DNA of 64,000 nt, from contig JACAAK010000003.1 of NCBI GenBank assembly GCA_025093985.1, positions 3,782,001-3,846,000 on the forward strand, written 5' to 3'. Positions 10,235 to 23,100 of this stretch are shown here, one piece after another (within the stretch, counting starts at the first letter, position 1; every line of letters starts with the position of its first letter). The position numbers were made by a program, and so were the translations under genes. The notes under the pieces were generated by a model. That model worked only from the letters and a program-made list of their open reading frames with translations, was not told the DNA's origin and made no database searches. This stretch comes from Calvatia gigantea. Its lineage: Eukaryota; Basidiomycota; Agaricomycetes; Agaricales; Lycoperdaceae.

Positions 10235-13163
10235 ATGCAGCAAAAAGGATCTTGGGTATACACCACGCGTGTCAATCTTCACCTCAACTCCAAAAGTAGC
10301 CAATCCAACGTGACGTCTGTCGCATTGTATCGCCGAGGCGCTGATGGCCAAACTGTCGTGGGGGAAGGGGCCACAGCCTTGTTCTCCCATTTTATTGTTG
10401 CTCAGCCGACGACGCAGGACCCGCGGTCCATGAGATCCAACTTACTCGCAAAGAACCATACTGCGGTAGCCCTTGACAAGCTGGACAGTCCGCCTATTAT
10501 TAACCCCACCCTTTTCGACGATCCAGCATTCTCACCTGACCCTCTTTCAAACCCACTCTTTTCCTCAAACCAACCCCCCTCGTGGTCTATTCCCCTCGGT
10601 CCCGGACACCCGACTATCAACAAACGCCAGCTCATTAAAGTAGACGGCGAAGACTTTCATCCTCCGCAGCCGCCCAACACCCCCGCTGTGCCCGAGCTAG
10701 ACTCGCCCGATAATAAAACCAGTGCACGGTCACAACCTTCCTCCACAGCTCTGTCATCTCCCCCCACTAGCCACGATCAAGATAATCGTCCCCTCGCAGA
10801 TAACCCGTCTTCATCACAATCCACTCTCCCTGTTTCTGCTGTTTCATCGGTGCTAGTATCGTCGTCACCGGCATCTGACCTTTTACCATCTAAGACCCAC
10901 GTGCATCCAAAAGTCGTTATGCCGCATGATGTCCACCCTCAGTCCCAACCTCAACTTCAGTCTCAACTGCCGCAGCTGGCCTCATCTTCTAAACCCGAAG
11001 CCAAGAAACGCTCAGGTTTCTTCTCCAGGCTCTTAGGTCCTTCATCTGATCCCTCAGATAGTAGCACTGACTCCCCCCCCTCGAAAACGCCCATCAAAAC
11101 CGACAGTGACATGTTGCGCATGCGCCATCCCCCGCCACACGAGTTAGGTCTGACACCTAACCCTATTCCCCAACGCCATCCTGCAAGGTCCGCTCCTGAG
11201 GTGCACCGAACAGACCGACCTGTTATGCCTCCCCGTGCGACGACAGTTGGAGCTTCCGACTCCGGGAAGATTGTGCCTGCAGTTGCTGCCGCTGTTGCCA
11301 GTGAGCGTGCGGCTGAAGAGCGGCGCCTCCGGCAGGACTTGGATAGGATCGACGAGCTTGACGAGACGAATCCATTTGGGGCGGCAGTACATCATGGAGG
11401 ACCATACGAGGCAATTTCGAGGTTTGTGCAGAAGGACTCGGCTCCGAAAGGCCCTGGTCGTGCTGGCCGTATTCAGGTTTGCAGCCCCATTTATTCCCCT
11501 GGAAGACCCTGCTTACTTATAGTATGGTTTAGGCCACTGGTGGGCGAAACTTGATGATGCCTGGGGATGTATGCGCATATATTTCTCAACGTTCCCCGTT
11601 TTTCTCATAACTTTCCCATTTCCAGGTCTACAGAAATGCCCAATTGATGGCACTGCAGATGGGTTCACTCAAATTGAAACCGGGCCAAATTTTACCCCAC
11701 GATTACGCACCGCGTGACGAAACCCCTTATCCTCATCCTCACCCCCACTCCCAAATTCACCCTCACGGGCCTCACCATGGTAGGCACGATGATCACTACA
11801 CCCAGGTTCAGTCCCAAACTAGCAGGCACCATGATCACCACACTCATCACAACTATGCTCAATCCGGAGCTGCAGCAGCATGAGCTCCGGCGTTCGCTGG
11901 AGCGGCCCTGTACCCACGCAAATGGCACCCTCAGCTCCTCAGCTGAGTTCCCTCGGCAATTATCCAGGAATAGATGGTCCTCCCCCAAGCAAGCTCAAAA
12001 CACCCACGGCGACGTACGCCGTCACCCACTGCTGCGACTACGCACTCGAGCGAAGACGACGCAGGCCTGGCAATCGGGATGGCCCTGATGGGTGCTGACC
12101 AGGACGATTCGTTCACCTAGCTCTAACACAGCTCCAATTGTGGTCAACTCTAATTCAGAGACTAACTCGAGTCGTCGTAGTTCCCTTGAGAAGATCACAT
12201 CAAGCGAGCCAAGTGATGAACCTAGCCCGCCACCTAGTTTCCATGAGTTTCCTGAACCTTCATCCTCACGCCCAGAAGCCCACAGGGTCCAACGAGCACC
12301 GATCGCAGGAACGTCCGCCTAGTGGGCATTACCACAGGGAAGTTGTGCGTGAGGTACCTATCACGAATGAACGCCCGCAAGAACCCTTCTCTCAACAGGA
12401 ATTCACCCCGCAGCCTAATCAGGCCCCTGTTTCCAATTTCCCTCACTCGTACACCCCTTCTCAGCACCCTCAACCCACCCAGCATCCACCTCCGTATCAC
12501 TATGGTCGACCAACCAGACAAGAGATATACAGTCTCCAACCACAACCGATCCAACAACGCCCTACCCCAATTAATCCAGGTCTCAGTCGATCTTCAACAT
12601 ACGCACCGAGTTCCTCAGGACAGTATAATGATCGGCTAGCGCTCGCATCAGCACTCAAAACAAGTGGCCGTACTACTCCATCATTCAGTATGCCAAGCCT
12701 ACGCGATCGAGACTCTGACAACCGAAGTGTCCAGCAATCACTCATGACTATGTCCAATACCTCGAGTCGTTCCCAGGGTGGGGAGAACCCCCGTCGACAC
12801 CGCTACATTCCGAAGCATTTGGTCATGCCCACGCCTCTCCAGCCGACAATGCAGAATCAGGCGATGCCACACCGGGTCCAGCTTATTCCTCAGACAAACC
12901 CTGTTTATTCCCGGGAACCATCTCCACCGAAGGTCAAACACTCCTCACTCCCTCCCCGGCCACGAGCCCAGGATATTCCGATGGCTCCGTCCAACGGCAA
13001 GCTGCGCAAGCGAATCAGCCTGATGGGAGCGATAAAGGGGCCGTCGAAAGAGCCGCCAGCACCTGTTGCAGCGGTCTCTTTTTCGGCGAACTTTGTATCA
13101 GCTGACAGGGTTGCTCGTGGTCCCGAGAAGGTGAATAAAAAGGTTCTGAATAAGAGGAAGTGA
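10235..13163 (+). pseudogene. Unrecognised disordered protein gene with several apparent reading-frame breaks
   Basis: The start is clear: ATG 10235, beginning MQQKGSWVYTTRVNLHLN. Exons 10235-11476, 11533-11568 and 11626 onward join in phase. After that, coding-like sequence changes frame about four times: near 11880 (a His-rich frame stops and a PSAPQLSSLGNYPG frame takes over), near 12015 (to a frame reading AGLAIGMALMGADQDDSFT), near 12113, and between 12270 and 12310 (to the frame that runs to the stop at 13163). The last part ends in a basic tail, NGKLRKRISLMGAIK and NKKVLNKRK. The product would be roughly 950 aa, rich in P/S/H/Q, with no known domain. It could be a decaying gene, an assembly with single-base indels, or a gene with atypical introns. 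It is labelled pseudogene only because no simple intact CDS can be drawn. Confidence 0.5.
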
Positions 13164-13625
13164 CTGGTTAGCTTGTCTTTCCCTTATGACTTTTCTTCAT
13201 AATTCACGATTCATTTTGTACAACGACAATGAACGCGCATTTCAATCACGATTTCATGTTCTCTTCATACTTCTACGACATTGACACTTCAATTCTTATG
13301 CTACCATTCGGATGATCATCCTCATCCCTAACATATCACGGTATCCACGTTCCGTACCCATATTTATCGCCTGTGGACGGACTGTACTGTACCCTTCGCT
13401 CGTACTGTCGCCTTGCTGTCGTCTTCTGTATTTGGGTATCAGATGTTCTTCTGCTTTGAATACTTAGGTATCGTAAAGTTAGTTTATTGTAATGTAAATC
13501 AAACATGTATAGATGAACTTTTGTTTGTATTCACCCTTGTTCCGCTGTGTTTCCTGCTGCAGGGGACAGGGTTTTCGGCCTCGTCTGGTACATGAAAAAT
13601 TCTGTCCCAAGCATTCGCACACTAC

Positions 13626-13735
13626 CTGGCTGGTAGTCTAACGACCGATAACCAAAACTATCAAAGCTATCGGCTGAAGGGCGAATAATCCTGCTAAAGT
13701 ACTGGTATTACCGGCAGCTAAAGATAACCAGCCAG
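13626..13735. repeat. Fold-back: 9-bp inverted repeat around a 92-bp loop
   Basis: CTGGCTGGT at 13626-13634 is perfectly complementary to ACCAGCCAG at 13727-13735. Inside the loop a second short pair, CCGATA and TATCGG, could form a nested hairpin. This could be a miniature element relic or chance. No flanking target-site duplication was established. Confidence 0.3.
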
Positions 13736-14714
13736 TGGCTTATCTACTACTGGCTTGGTCTCCGCGCAGCTTCCAATACCAAACAGAACAAATGATATCA
13801 GACGTGCTTGCCACTAGAAGCGTGAGACTGATATTCGACACTTCCGTCGAATACCCAACGTTGCGATTGCGACGTTTAACCGAACAGACTTATTATTGAT
13901 ATCGGTTTTGTATTGTTAGAATCAGCAACCATACGCCATGCTGTCATATGCTGCGATACGTCATTCAGACGCGGACCTGTTAGTGTGGAGCAGGGGCGCA
14001 CATGGTTTGCAGATTTCTGAACGTTTGTAGGGAGTAGCATGTGTTGAGGCTCTTCTTCGTTCGGCGTATAGCATCGTGTGCCGTGAGTGCACGTGGGTTG
14101 GGACAGAATTAGGATTTTATTCGCTCGAACGCGGCGACATTTGCTACCAATCAAAATTTCCCACTCATAATGCTCGTGAAACCGGAAAATAAGGAGGATA
14201 TACCGCCAGAGGTTATAAAGGTCGAACAAAAGCAGCCATCTACCTTGAGTACAAGATCACTTGAGGGTGATTATCCTGAATTCCTCCTGCTATTTCAGAT
14301 CCCCGCGATGCACTGCCTCGCACACAACCGCTTGTTTTTTCATTGTTATTACCAATCTCCTCTTCCAGGTCGTGCAAGCTGCCCCCCTGGAGCTTGATGC
14401 GAGGTTGACCAAGGCTTGCACTTGCGCGGGTCTGTAAACCTGGGGTCTAGGCGTCGGTAGCGTGCTGATTGTGAATGTTCCTCGCTAGGCCGCAGCTATT
14501 CTGCAACCGTCGTTCAGAACGGCATAAACAAGGCACGTTCTGGAGGTGCTGGGTCGGTCAAATTCCCGTCCCGTCTCTAATACGAGAGTCTCTGATTTAA
14601 AAACCAACCTTCGGCCGCCTCTAGTGACTACCCCCACGAATATCACAATTTTGAGGCATGTTTGCGACCAGATTAGGAAAATTGGTGCGGGTATTGAACT
14701 TCAGCGCTGCGTAG

Positions 14715-14873
<159 letters not shown>

Positions 14874-15734
14874 TGAAGCTGTAGACTTGACGTTCACGAT
14901 AACTGGGTGTGTTTGTTTCTAGGTTGTATCACCCATACCGGTGCCCCAACCACAAATGGCTTCGTTAAGTGCATTTACTAAGCCTTTTAAAAGAGCTCGT
15001 TGCACTGAATGTATTGTTGCTTGTCTTGAATACTAAGTCCAGTGTTGGTTATTAATTCCTGGGATGAGAACGGTGGGCTGAGAGCATACCCGCAAATTAT
15101 GCTTGTTACTCGAAATGTGTCCGGGGTATGGTGGTAGGGAACTTGCTGGATGACAACGACCTACGGGTGGATGTAACGCGCCAGCCAAAAAAAAAGGCGA
15201 TAACCAACGATAGTCAAAGAAAAAGTCTGTGCGTAGATATGCCATGGGCGAAGATAATGATTCCCTTCCATATGTGAGGCCAAAATGCAGACCCGGTGAA
15301 GGTACCATGGACCAAGGGTAGTAGTGACCACAGACGCACCCTTTCCCCTAACCCGAATGAAGACGGGAGGAAGATGCAGTGGGGCCGCCAGACGCAACCA
15401 GACCGACGCGTGAATGCATGAGCCCTCTTCTGTCAAGAGTACATTGGTGAACTAGTGGACTTGATGATACTGGGTTCATTCCGAGCCCGTCACATCGAGC
15501 AACCGAACTTCAGGACCTGGATGATGCCCATAAAGGAGAAGGATTATCGGAGTGGCAGGAAAGGCGGTGGGGAACTCCACACCGACATACGTCGTCCAAA
15601 TTGATTGCCGATTCCGGTGAGAACTTACTGGGGTACTCAGTAAACTGTTTTTTCCTCATCTGTGATGTCCTCCACCACTGTCTTGCAAACTTCACATAGA
15701 ATGAAGCTTCGCGGTTGGCTTTAATTATTTGATG

Positions 15735-16298
15735 CTATTGCTTGATCCCCATTGGTCGGCTAAATTCGACATTGAGACCCCATGGCTTCTTAGCTGGACC
15801 ACCATTTCTACCTGCCACAACGCCCCCATGATCAGTCTCCCTGCCGAGGTGTTTAAAATCGGTTTTCTTGTCCGGTACAACTATGACAATCGAAGGCACT
15901 GGGACAAATTCAGGGTGTAACACTCCGCTGCTTGTTTCTAAGCTTCCATTGTGTTGCCTGCATCGTGGCTTATCTCTACTCTTTTTATCGCATGTGAAAG
16001 CAGTGCCCCCTTTAGTTCTGGTATAACTCTTTGAGATTTCCACACGGAAGCTGTCCGCAAATGCCTTCACCCCGAACGCTGGTTCCTTCTTGGGGTTATC
16101 TTCCAGCATCTAATTCCACTGAGTATTCCAATTGGGTGGCGCTCCTGGCATAGGATATCCGAAACGGTTTTTACGCTCGTCACACGACATCGCGCTGAGG
16201 AGTGCCAGGTGACAAAGATTGTTGAAGGAAGTGGTATAAGGCTTCAGCCCGTAGCGTGGGGTCCATGTGGAGGTCATTTCTTGACTCCCCCCTGCCAC
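15735..16298 (-). pseudogene. Degenerate ORF with one in-frame TAG
   Basis: On the minus strand, one reading frame stays open from 16298 to 15735 except for a single TAG at 16112-16110. The 62 codons before it include GYPMPGAPPNWNTQWN and the 124 after it include AFGVKAFADSFRVEISKSYT, both protein-like. I do not recognise the family. It may be a relic gene, two exons of a small gene, or chance. It ends close to the start of the divergent transporter, which argues against a well-expressed gene here. Confidence 0.3.
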
Positions 16299-16330
16299 TT
16301 TCCGTTCTCCTGTCGAGTAACCTATTCCTT

Positions 16331-18763
16331 ATGGCCACTAACCGTGATGTGTCAAACACCGGATCAAAGGACGCTCAGGCATCTCTGGATCAGAAGAGCA
16401 TCGATGAGAAGGTTGAAAATGTCGAGACCTCTAGCGATGGCTCCTTTGACCTGCGGAACGGAGACGAGGCTCTAAAGCTGATTGACGCAGAGAATGTTGT
16501 CAAGTTCAGCGAGGAGTACAACCTACGGTTGAGGAGAAAGTTGGTACGTCATTTGCCGGTGACTTGTGCTAATGCTTGATCTCAGCCTATATACGGACTT
16601 ATAGGATATGTTGATACCGCCCATTTGTGCCTCTGTGTATTTTACACAATTTTTGTAAGCATCTGACGCTTTCTGTATTGTCCGAACCTACTCAACTTTT
16701 ACCTGCAGGGACAAGACCTCGTTGAACTATGCTAGGTGAGCTTATGTTCCACTCCCGATGATCTTTATCCAACCACACCACAGCGTAATGGGATTTCCAG
16801 TAACCGGGCAGGTTAGTTGATCTATTAGCGCCCGTGCTCGAACTTAAACGGGGGCTCCCAGCATTATAACCTCGTCTCGTTATCTTTTTATGTCGGTGGG
16901 TAATATGTTGTCAAGCACTTGGTGTGGCGCTGATTACCGCGTAGGCTTTTCTTGTCTGGGAGTTCCCGACTACATATATCGCACAGAAAGTACGAGTTGC
17001 CAAGTATCTTGGTGTGTAGTCTGTCAAGTGTCCTGCGTGGGGTTCGCTGAGGTGCCCCTACAGGGGTTAACATTATAGTTTGGGGAGCAGTCCTTATGCT
17101 CCATTCTGTTGCCAAAACCTTCGGGGCTTTCTTCGCCTTGAGGTTCTTGCTCGGTAAGCAGTAAACTTGAAAGGTATCATTGAAGTCGATGAATGACGGG
17201 ATACCTTCAGGGATGTGCGAAGCCTGTGTCGCTCCAATTCTCATCTTGATTATATCAATGTTTTATAAGAAGAACGAACAAGCAAGGCGGATCTCCTGGT
17301 TCTATGTCATGGCAAGTAATGTGCGAATGTTTTGAAGGCTGTTGACTCAAACATTGCACAGAATGGTATCACAATGATATTTGGTGGTTTCGTTGCCTAT
17401 GTACGTGAGATACAGCGGACGGCAGGTTGGTACCGTCTCACGGCACGTTAGGGCGTGTCTTTCTACGCTGGCGACAAAATCGCTTCTTGGAAGATTGTCT
17501 ACCTCCTACTTGGCGCTCTGGCCATCGTTGTTGGAATTTGCGTACTCATCTGGCTCCCTGATTCTCCTGTCCACGCAAATTTCCTCACCCAGGAGGAGCG
17601 CGTGGCTGCGCTGGAGAGAGTCCGTAACGACCAAGGTGGAACTCAAAATACGGTCTTGAAGAGGGAGCAAATTTTCGAGGCGTTGTTGGATATCCGTACC
17701 TGGCTCGTCGTCATCACAACTCTGCTGAGTAAGTGCTTCCCCATTTCTTTGGTGCTGTAGGAACGACTGATCGACGTATCTGCAGCTAGCGTACCTAATG
17801 GCGGCATTAGTAACTGTAAGTGTAACATCACACCAAAAAACAATCAAGGGAGAACTAAGATTTAATCCACAGTCAGCAACTTGATCATCAAGAGCTTTGG
17901 ATACACGTACGTGGAAACAACACAGATGAGATCTCGGTTTACGAGAATAGGACTTGTAGAACCAAGCAAACTCTCATCCTATCGACACCGGGAGGAGCAG
18001 TCGCAGCTGGAATGACACTTTTTTGCGGCTGGTATTCGGACAGGAAGGTAAGAGTCATTCATGGAGGTTTCCTTCTGACTGAGCGTGGGATGGTTAGAAC
18101 GAGCGAATGATACCCATTGTTTTCGCTCTTGTTCCTACGATTCTCAGCGCAGGTATGCTTGATGGCGAATCTACGGCTCGCGAAAATATTGATTTTGTAG
18201 CCCTACTTATTGGCTTCAACCATACCGGGCAGAAAGGGGTCCTACTTTTCGGTGAGCGCAAAACCCTTCTTTTTGCCCCGCCGACATTCACACCTTTCTG
18301 CCAGCCATTTATCTCAGCGGTACATTCGGAAGTGCCCTGTCAACTGTGTATGCTTATAACGCCAGTAACATCGGTGGAAACACCAAGAAGAGTACGGTCA
18401 ATGCAATGACCCTGATCGCTTTCAGTCTGGGGAATATCATAGGTACTGAGATATTCCAGCCTAAGGACGCGCCGGAGTACATCCCCGGTAAGATCGCCAT
18501 CATGATCCTGCTCTCAGTGCAGCTGGCGGTTTCGTTCCTTTTGCGTTGGATCAATTTGCGATTGAACAAGAAGAAGAAGGCGGCTATGGAGGAGATTAAG
18601 AGGCAACGAGGATGGACGGATGAAGACATACAAAGGGAGAGGAATAAGCACGCTTTCGCTGATTTGACTGACAAAGAGTGAGTTTTAGGACCTCCTTTGT
18701 TTGAACCGTAGACGTTAACGCCATCGCTTAAACAGGAATCCGTACTTTGTCTATACAGCGTAG
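16331..18763 (+). CDS. MFS transporter, allantoate permease (Dal5) / anion:cation symporter family
   Basis: Plasma-membrane carrier of small organic anions such as allantoate, ureidosuccinate or vitamins. Substrate is not predictable from sequence. Seventeen exons: 16331-16543, 16605-16654, 16709-16735, 16784-16811, 16862-16891, 16945-17011, 17064-17153, 17211-17311, 17362-17400, 17452-17728, 17786-17815, 17873-17906, 17960-18047, 18098-18152, 18201-18251, 18305-18677 and 18736-18763 (about 526 aa). Family blocks in order: FLDKTSLNYASVMG, WEFPTTYIAQKVRVAKYLG, ISWFYVMNGITMIFGG, IWLPDSPVHA, NASNIGGNTKKSTVNAM, and the terminal NPYFVYTA. The intron 17312-17361 uses a GC donor. The exon 5/6 junction is uncertain: the family motif would need a one-base shift in a T-run at 16947. 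The acidic N-terminus and basic loop after the last helix are cytosolic in this family. Confidence 0.85.
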
Positions 18764-19043
18764 TTCGTCAACACAGGCATAAGTTGTATTCAATAGTGTA
18801 TTCAATCACTTCATTATCCGACCGAATCAGAACCGTGACACCGGTCGAAAGATTTGATTTAGTTAGTGCTAGTTTGAGAGGTACTCAGCCCGAGTAGCTG
18901 CTCCGTCTGCCGCTACAAAAAATGATGTGATACGTGGGGTTTGCGGAGTCAGTTCAGTGACTACATAATAGGACGGCTTCGAAAGAATCGAGGCAAGCAT
19001 TACGGGAAAAGCAGGTATACAATACAAATGGGAACATACAGGC

Positions 19044-19909
19044 TCAGTATTGCAACCGGAACATGAACTGGAAGCTGTATTGCTTGGTGTCAGGATCCCA
19101 GTGTGACCAGTTCCAGTAACCCGCATCATCAGTCTCGTCTTCAATTTCACGGGCGGGGATACGGAAGGCGACAGTTTCATATGGTTCTGCAGCTACCTGT
19201 AAATTATAAGCATACATACTATATTGGGGTGTCGGACAAACCACATACGATGAGGTACTGGTAAGCTTTATTCGGCGGCTCTCGCTTTTGCTCCCAGGCG
19301 CTCATGAACCGTCTTCGAGGTAAGACTCCAGACTTGATTTGTGGAAGGTGCACCTGAACCATCATTCCTTCCTTCCCAGTGTCTCTGTCTCGGACCTTCG
19401 TGACACGGTATCCTGGTCGACCAATTTTCAAGAAAACTTTCCGCTGCACATTGCTTTGAGCGGGGGCAACCATAAGCTGTGTTTCCTTTGCATCACGAGC
19501 AGCGCGCCTTGCGAGATTCGTTTGATGCTTTTTTCCTTGCGTGTGCGCAAGGTAGGAACCCTCATTGGTGTGCAGTGTCAGACATAGACGGCACTCAAGC
19601 GAACCAAGGTGGTTGCGCAGGATATACGGATCCTAAAAAGCGAAATAAGAAATAGAAAGCAATAGTCTTCAGAAGCATACCTTCGCTAAATCAATAGTCT
19701 CCAAGGCAAGCTTTCTCAAGCGCTCGCGCCTGTCAACATTCGTCTCTGAGGCACCAGCAACACCACCACCACCGAATTTTGAGCCAACGCGATTCTGGAC
19801 AACGTCAAAGGAGGGATTCCAAGTAGATGTAACAATTCCGTACCTGGTAATCTGCAAATATAAGCGTCAAGTGGATGAACTCACAAGACAACTAAGACGA
19901 CGTACCCAT
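19044..19909 (-). CDS. sf3a2: Splicing factor 3a subunit 2 (SF3a66 / Prp11)
   Basis: Component of the SF3a complex of the U2 snRNP, needed for pre-spliceosome assembly. Five coding exons: 19909-19906 (4 nt), 19851-19844 (8 nt), 19794-19681, 19632-19249 and 19196-19044, giving 220 aa. The first two tiny exons together spell ATG GAT TAC CAG, restoring the near-universal start MDYQNRVGSKFGGGGVAG. The upstream in-frame ATG giving MSVGAQ lies in a different frame and does not produce this start. Then come RRERLRKLALETIDL, the matrin-type zinc finger (ECRLCLTLH, then LAHTQGKKHQ), IGRPGYRVTKVRD, and RRRFMSAWEQKREPP with AAEPYETVAFRIP. The protein is shorter than human because the Pro-rich tail is absent, as in other fungi. 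Divergent from rrp5 across 197 bp. Confidence 0.95.
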
Positions 19910-20106
19910 TGGTGTAAATTATGAACGAAGAAAAGAGTAGGACCACGCAAGGACTGCGCACCAACACTCATGCTGACATAAGCCTTGGATCTAAGATTCG
20001 CTTGTCCGATCAGCATCACCACAAAAAATATTGATTTCAAAACCTTCCCCTCGTTCTGTTCAGTGGCTGCCTCATCATTGTTGCGTATCCTGGAAGAACC
20101 AAGGCA
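19910..20106. promoter_or_regulatory. Bidirectional promoter region, SF3a2 / Rrp5
   Basis: A 197-bp space between divergent start codons at 19909 (minus) and 20107 (plus). Both are constitutive RNA-processing genes, so shared expression is plausible. No specific elements were identified. Confidence 0.5.
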
Positions 20107-23100
20107 ATGGCCGCAATAAAGCGCCCCTTAGATGATGTGTCCTCAGGTAGAAAGCATAAAAAAGCCAAAACCTCCGAAAAGCCGAGAACGAAGGAAGCAA
20201 AAGTAGAAAAGCCTAGTACCCTTGTGACAGAAGAAATTGATTTCCCGAGGGGAGGAGGGACATCTTTCACGCCACTAGAGGTCAAGGCCATTCGAACTGA
20301 GGCAGTAAAGGAGGCGGATGAAGCTCTTTTCAAGGTACGAGATTCCAAGTTACCTTCGGCTCGCTTGAAGTCCTGAGTATCTCCTCCAGGAAGCCCAGGA
20401 AGAGAAAGGCAAGAAGAAGCAGAAGTCGAAAAAGCCTGACAGGCAGGGGGATATGAAGGCTAAAGGCAAGGGAGAAGTCAGTCGCATTGAACACTTGAAC
20501 TACAAGGTTAGTCTCCACATTTGCGTTGAGAAGAAATTTCACTCACATCCGGTTAGCGAGTCTTCATTGGAATGAAGATTTTCGGCCAGGTCGTATCCAT
20601 TATGCCATTCGGCCTCATCATCTCACTCCCGAACCAACTCTACGGCCATGTTCCTATTACCCAAATATCTAATCAATTCACAAACATCCTTGAACGTTTC
20701 GATGCACAAAGTGATTCTCCGGCCGAAGATGAATCTGACGCGGAAGAATCTAAGGTACCTGACCTCCTCGAGATGTTCCATATTGGCCAGTATGTGCGGA
20801 GCATCGTAACAAATGTGCATGCGGCAGGTGTCAGCGACATGAGTGGTCTTGGAAAACTGAGGGACGACCTAGCGAAGGCGAGTAAACGTGTGGAGCTTAG
20901 TCTCGTTCCCGAGAAGGTAAACGCCGGCGTGCAAAAGATCGATTTTAAAAGCGGTTTTGTAAGTTAGTTGCACTTTGTTCGTTGGCTTTGCTTAACCTGT
21001 TTTAGACTATGTCTGCCGCCGTCAAGAGCATAGAAGATCATGGTTACAACCTTGATCTGGGAGTGCCAGACGTCTCCGGCTTTCTCTCATTCTCAGCCGA
21101 AGAAAACCCAAAACTCCTTGTTGGCCAAGTAATAGATGTCGCTGTCACGAAGATCTCAAGCAATCAGCGTATATGCAGTGTTAGCATCGATAGGAAGAAA
21201 CAGGAAACCTTATACGTGGGTCGCTTTCTATTGTAGCCGTTCTACTCTGATGTTTTCCCCAGCTTTCTGAGATATCTTCCGTTAACTCTGTTCTTCCTGG
21301 CACCCTTGTGCAGTGTTTGGTGACCTCTGTCAACTCTGATGGGCTCAACCTCCAAGTTCTTGGGTTTTTTGATGGCACAGTGGATCTGTTCCACCTTACC
21401 AAGGACCCCGAGAAGTCGTTCAAAGTCGGCAAAAAAGTCAGAGCTCGGATCCTTTATAACCACTCAGCGTCACCACCGAAATTCGCACTTGCCCTATCAG
21501 ATCACGTCATACACCTGCGCCCTCATCTGGTTCCTTCTGGGCAAGGTGCAAGCGTTCTCCAGGGGGCCTACCCTATAGGAACTATTCTCGATACAATCAA
21601 GGTTCTTCGGGTAGAGAAGGAACGTGGTCTTATCGTTGAAGTGGGGGAGGGACAAGAGGGATTCGTTCATGTACGTACTGTGATCAACCATTTGAAGGCA
21701 ACATGTTTATTTTCGCCTCCAGATATCCCATCTCTCTGATGACCATGTACCTTCTCTCACTTCTACGGGCCCTTGGAAGCCGGGAACGATACACCGCGCT
21801 CGCGTTACTGGTTACTTTGCATTCGACGGTCTGTTGCAACTATCTTTGAAGCCGTCGGTTTTGGAGCAAAAGTACATCCAGGTTACTGATGTAGAGGTTG
21901 GGGGGATCGTGAAGGGTACAATAAAGCGGTTGACGGATTCAGCATTGTTCGTAGCCTTGTCTGGGAATATCGATGGCGTCGTGTGGCCAAACCATTATGC
22001 CGATATCATGCTCAAACATCCCGCAAAAAGGTTTAAGGTTGGGGCGAGCATCAAGTGTCGTGTCAGCAAAATCTCCTCATCCCATCCCTTACATGTGGCT
22101 GACGAAAGTACTAGGTCCTTGTTGTAGATCCCGACAGGAAACGCATATCGTTGACGGCCAAGAAAACTCTCCTAGACTCTCCATTACCCATACTCTCAAA
22201 CTATGAAGACGTGCAGGCTGGTACCGTAACACATGGTGTAATCTTCAGGGTACACGACAAGCACCTTCTTGTTGAGTTCTATAACAATCTGAAGGCGGTT
22301 GTCCCTCTCAAGGAAGTCAGGTACCTGACCCCTTAACTTCTCTCAACCCAATTCTGATATTTTGACCCAGCGAAACGCCCATCAACAATCTTGCGGAAGC
22401 TTTCCCAATCGGCAAAATTGTGAAGGTCCGCATCACTACCGTCGAAACAGATCAAAATCGCATCGTTGCAAGTGTTCGGCAAGCTGCACCAACATTTGAC
22501 TCCGCCGTTACTGATATCGGCGAAGTCGAGGTTGGCAATATTGTCGGTGGAGTAATTGCCGAAATACACAAGGATAACGCCGTCCTCCTTTTGCGACCTA
22601 GCCGTGTCCGAGCTCTGCTTTCACTCAAGAATTTAGCCAACCACCGGGGCATTAGTCTCCCTCAACTGAAGAGTGAGCTTAACGTTGGCGAGAAGCTTAC
22701 AGAACTTGTTGTCGTGACCAGAAATCCGGAGAAAAGTTTCGTCATTGTGGCCAATGCACCAAAAACTAAAGCGCCCGTTGCTGGCAAGAACTCTTTATCT
22801 ATCGATACCATTTCCATTGGCCAAACTGTCGGCGGGCGTGTTACGCGACACATCAAACAAGGTACTCTTGTGAAAGTCACCTCTCGCATTGGTGGTGTCA
22901 TTCACCCAACGGACGTCTCCGATAATTTCGATACCGGAAATCCACACCCGGCCGTCGACTCATTGGTCAAGGCAGCTGTCGTAGGCGTGGACAAGGAGAA
23001 GAGACAAATCACACTTTCGACAAGGCAGTCAAGACTCCACCCGGACAAGATTATGCAGGTCTTGGATAGGGAGGTTAACGACATTTCTGACCTGACCGTT

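Noticed and set aside
13876..14229. 117-codon minus-strand frame in the gene-poor stretch
   Set aside because: Ordinary chance ORF by composition, no motif, no consistent neighbours.
15033..15436. Two overlapping 91-codon minus-strand frames
   Set aside because: They overlap in different phases and neither shows a domain or splice structure.
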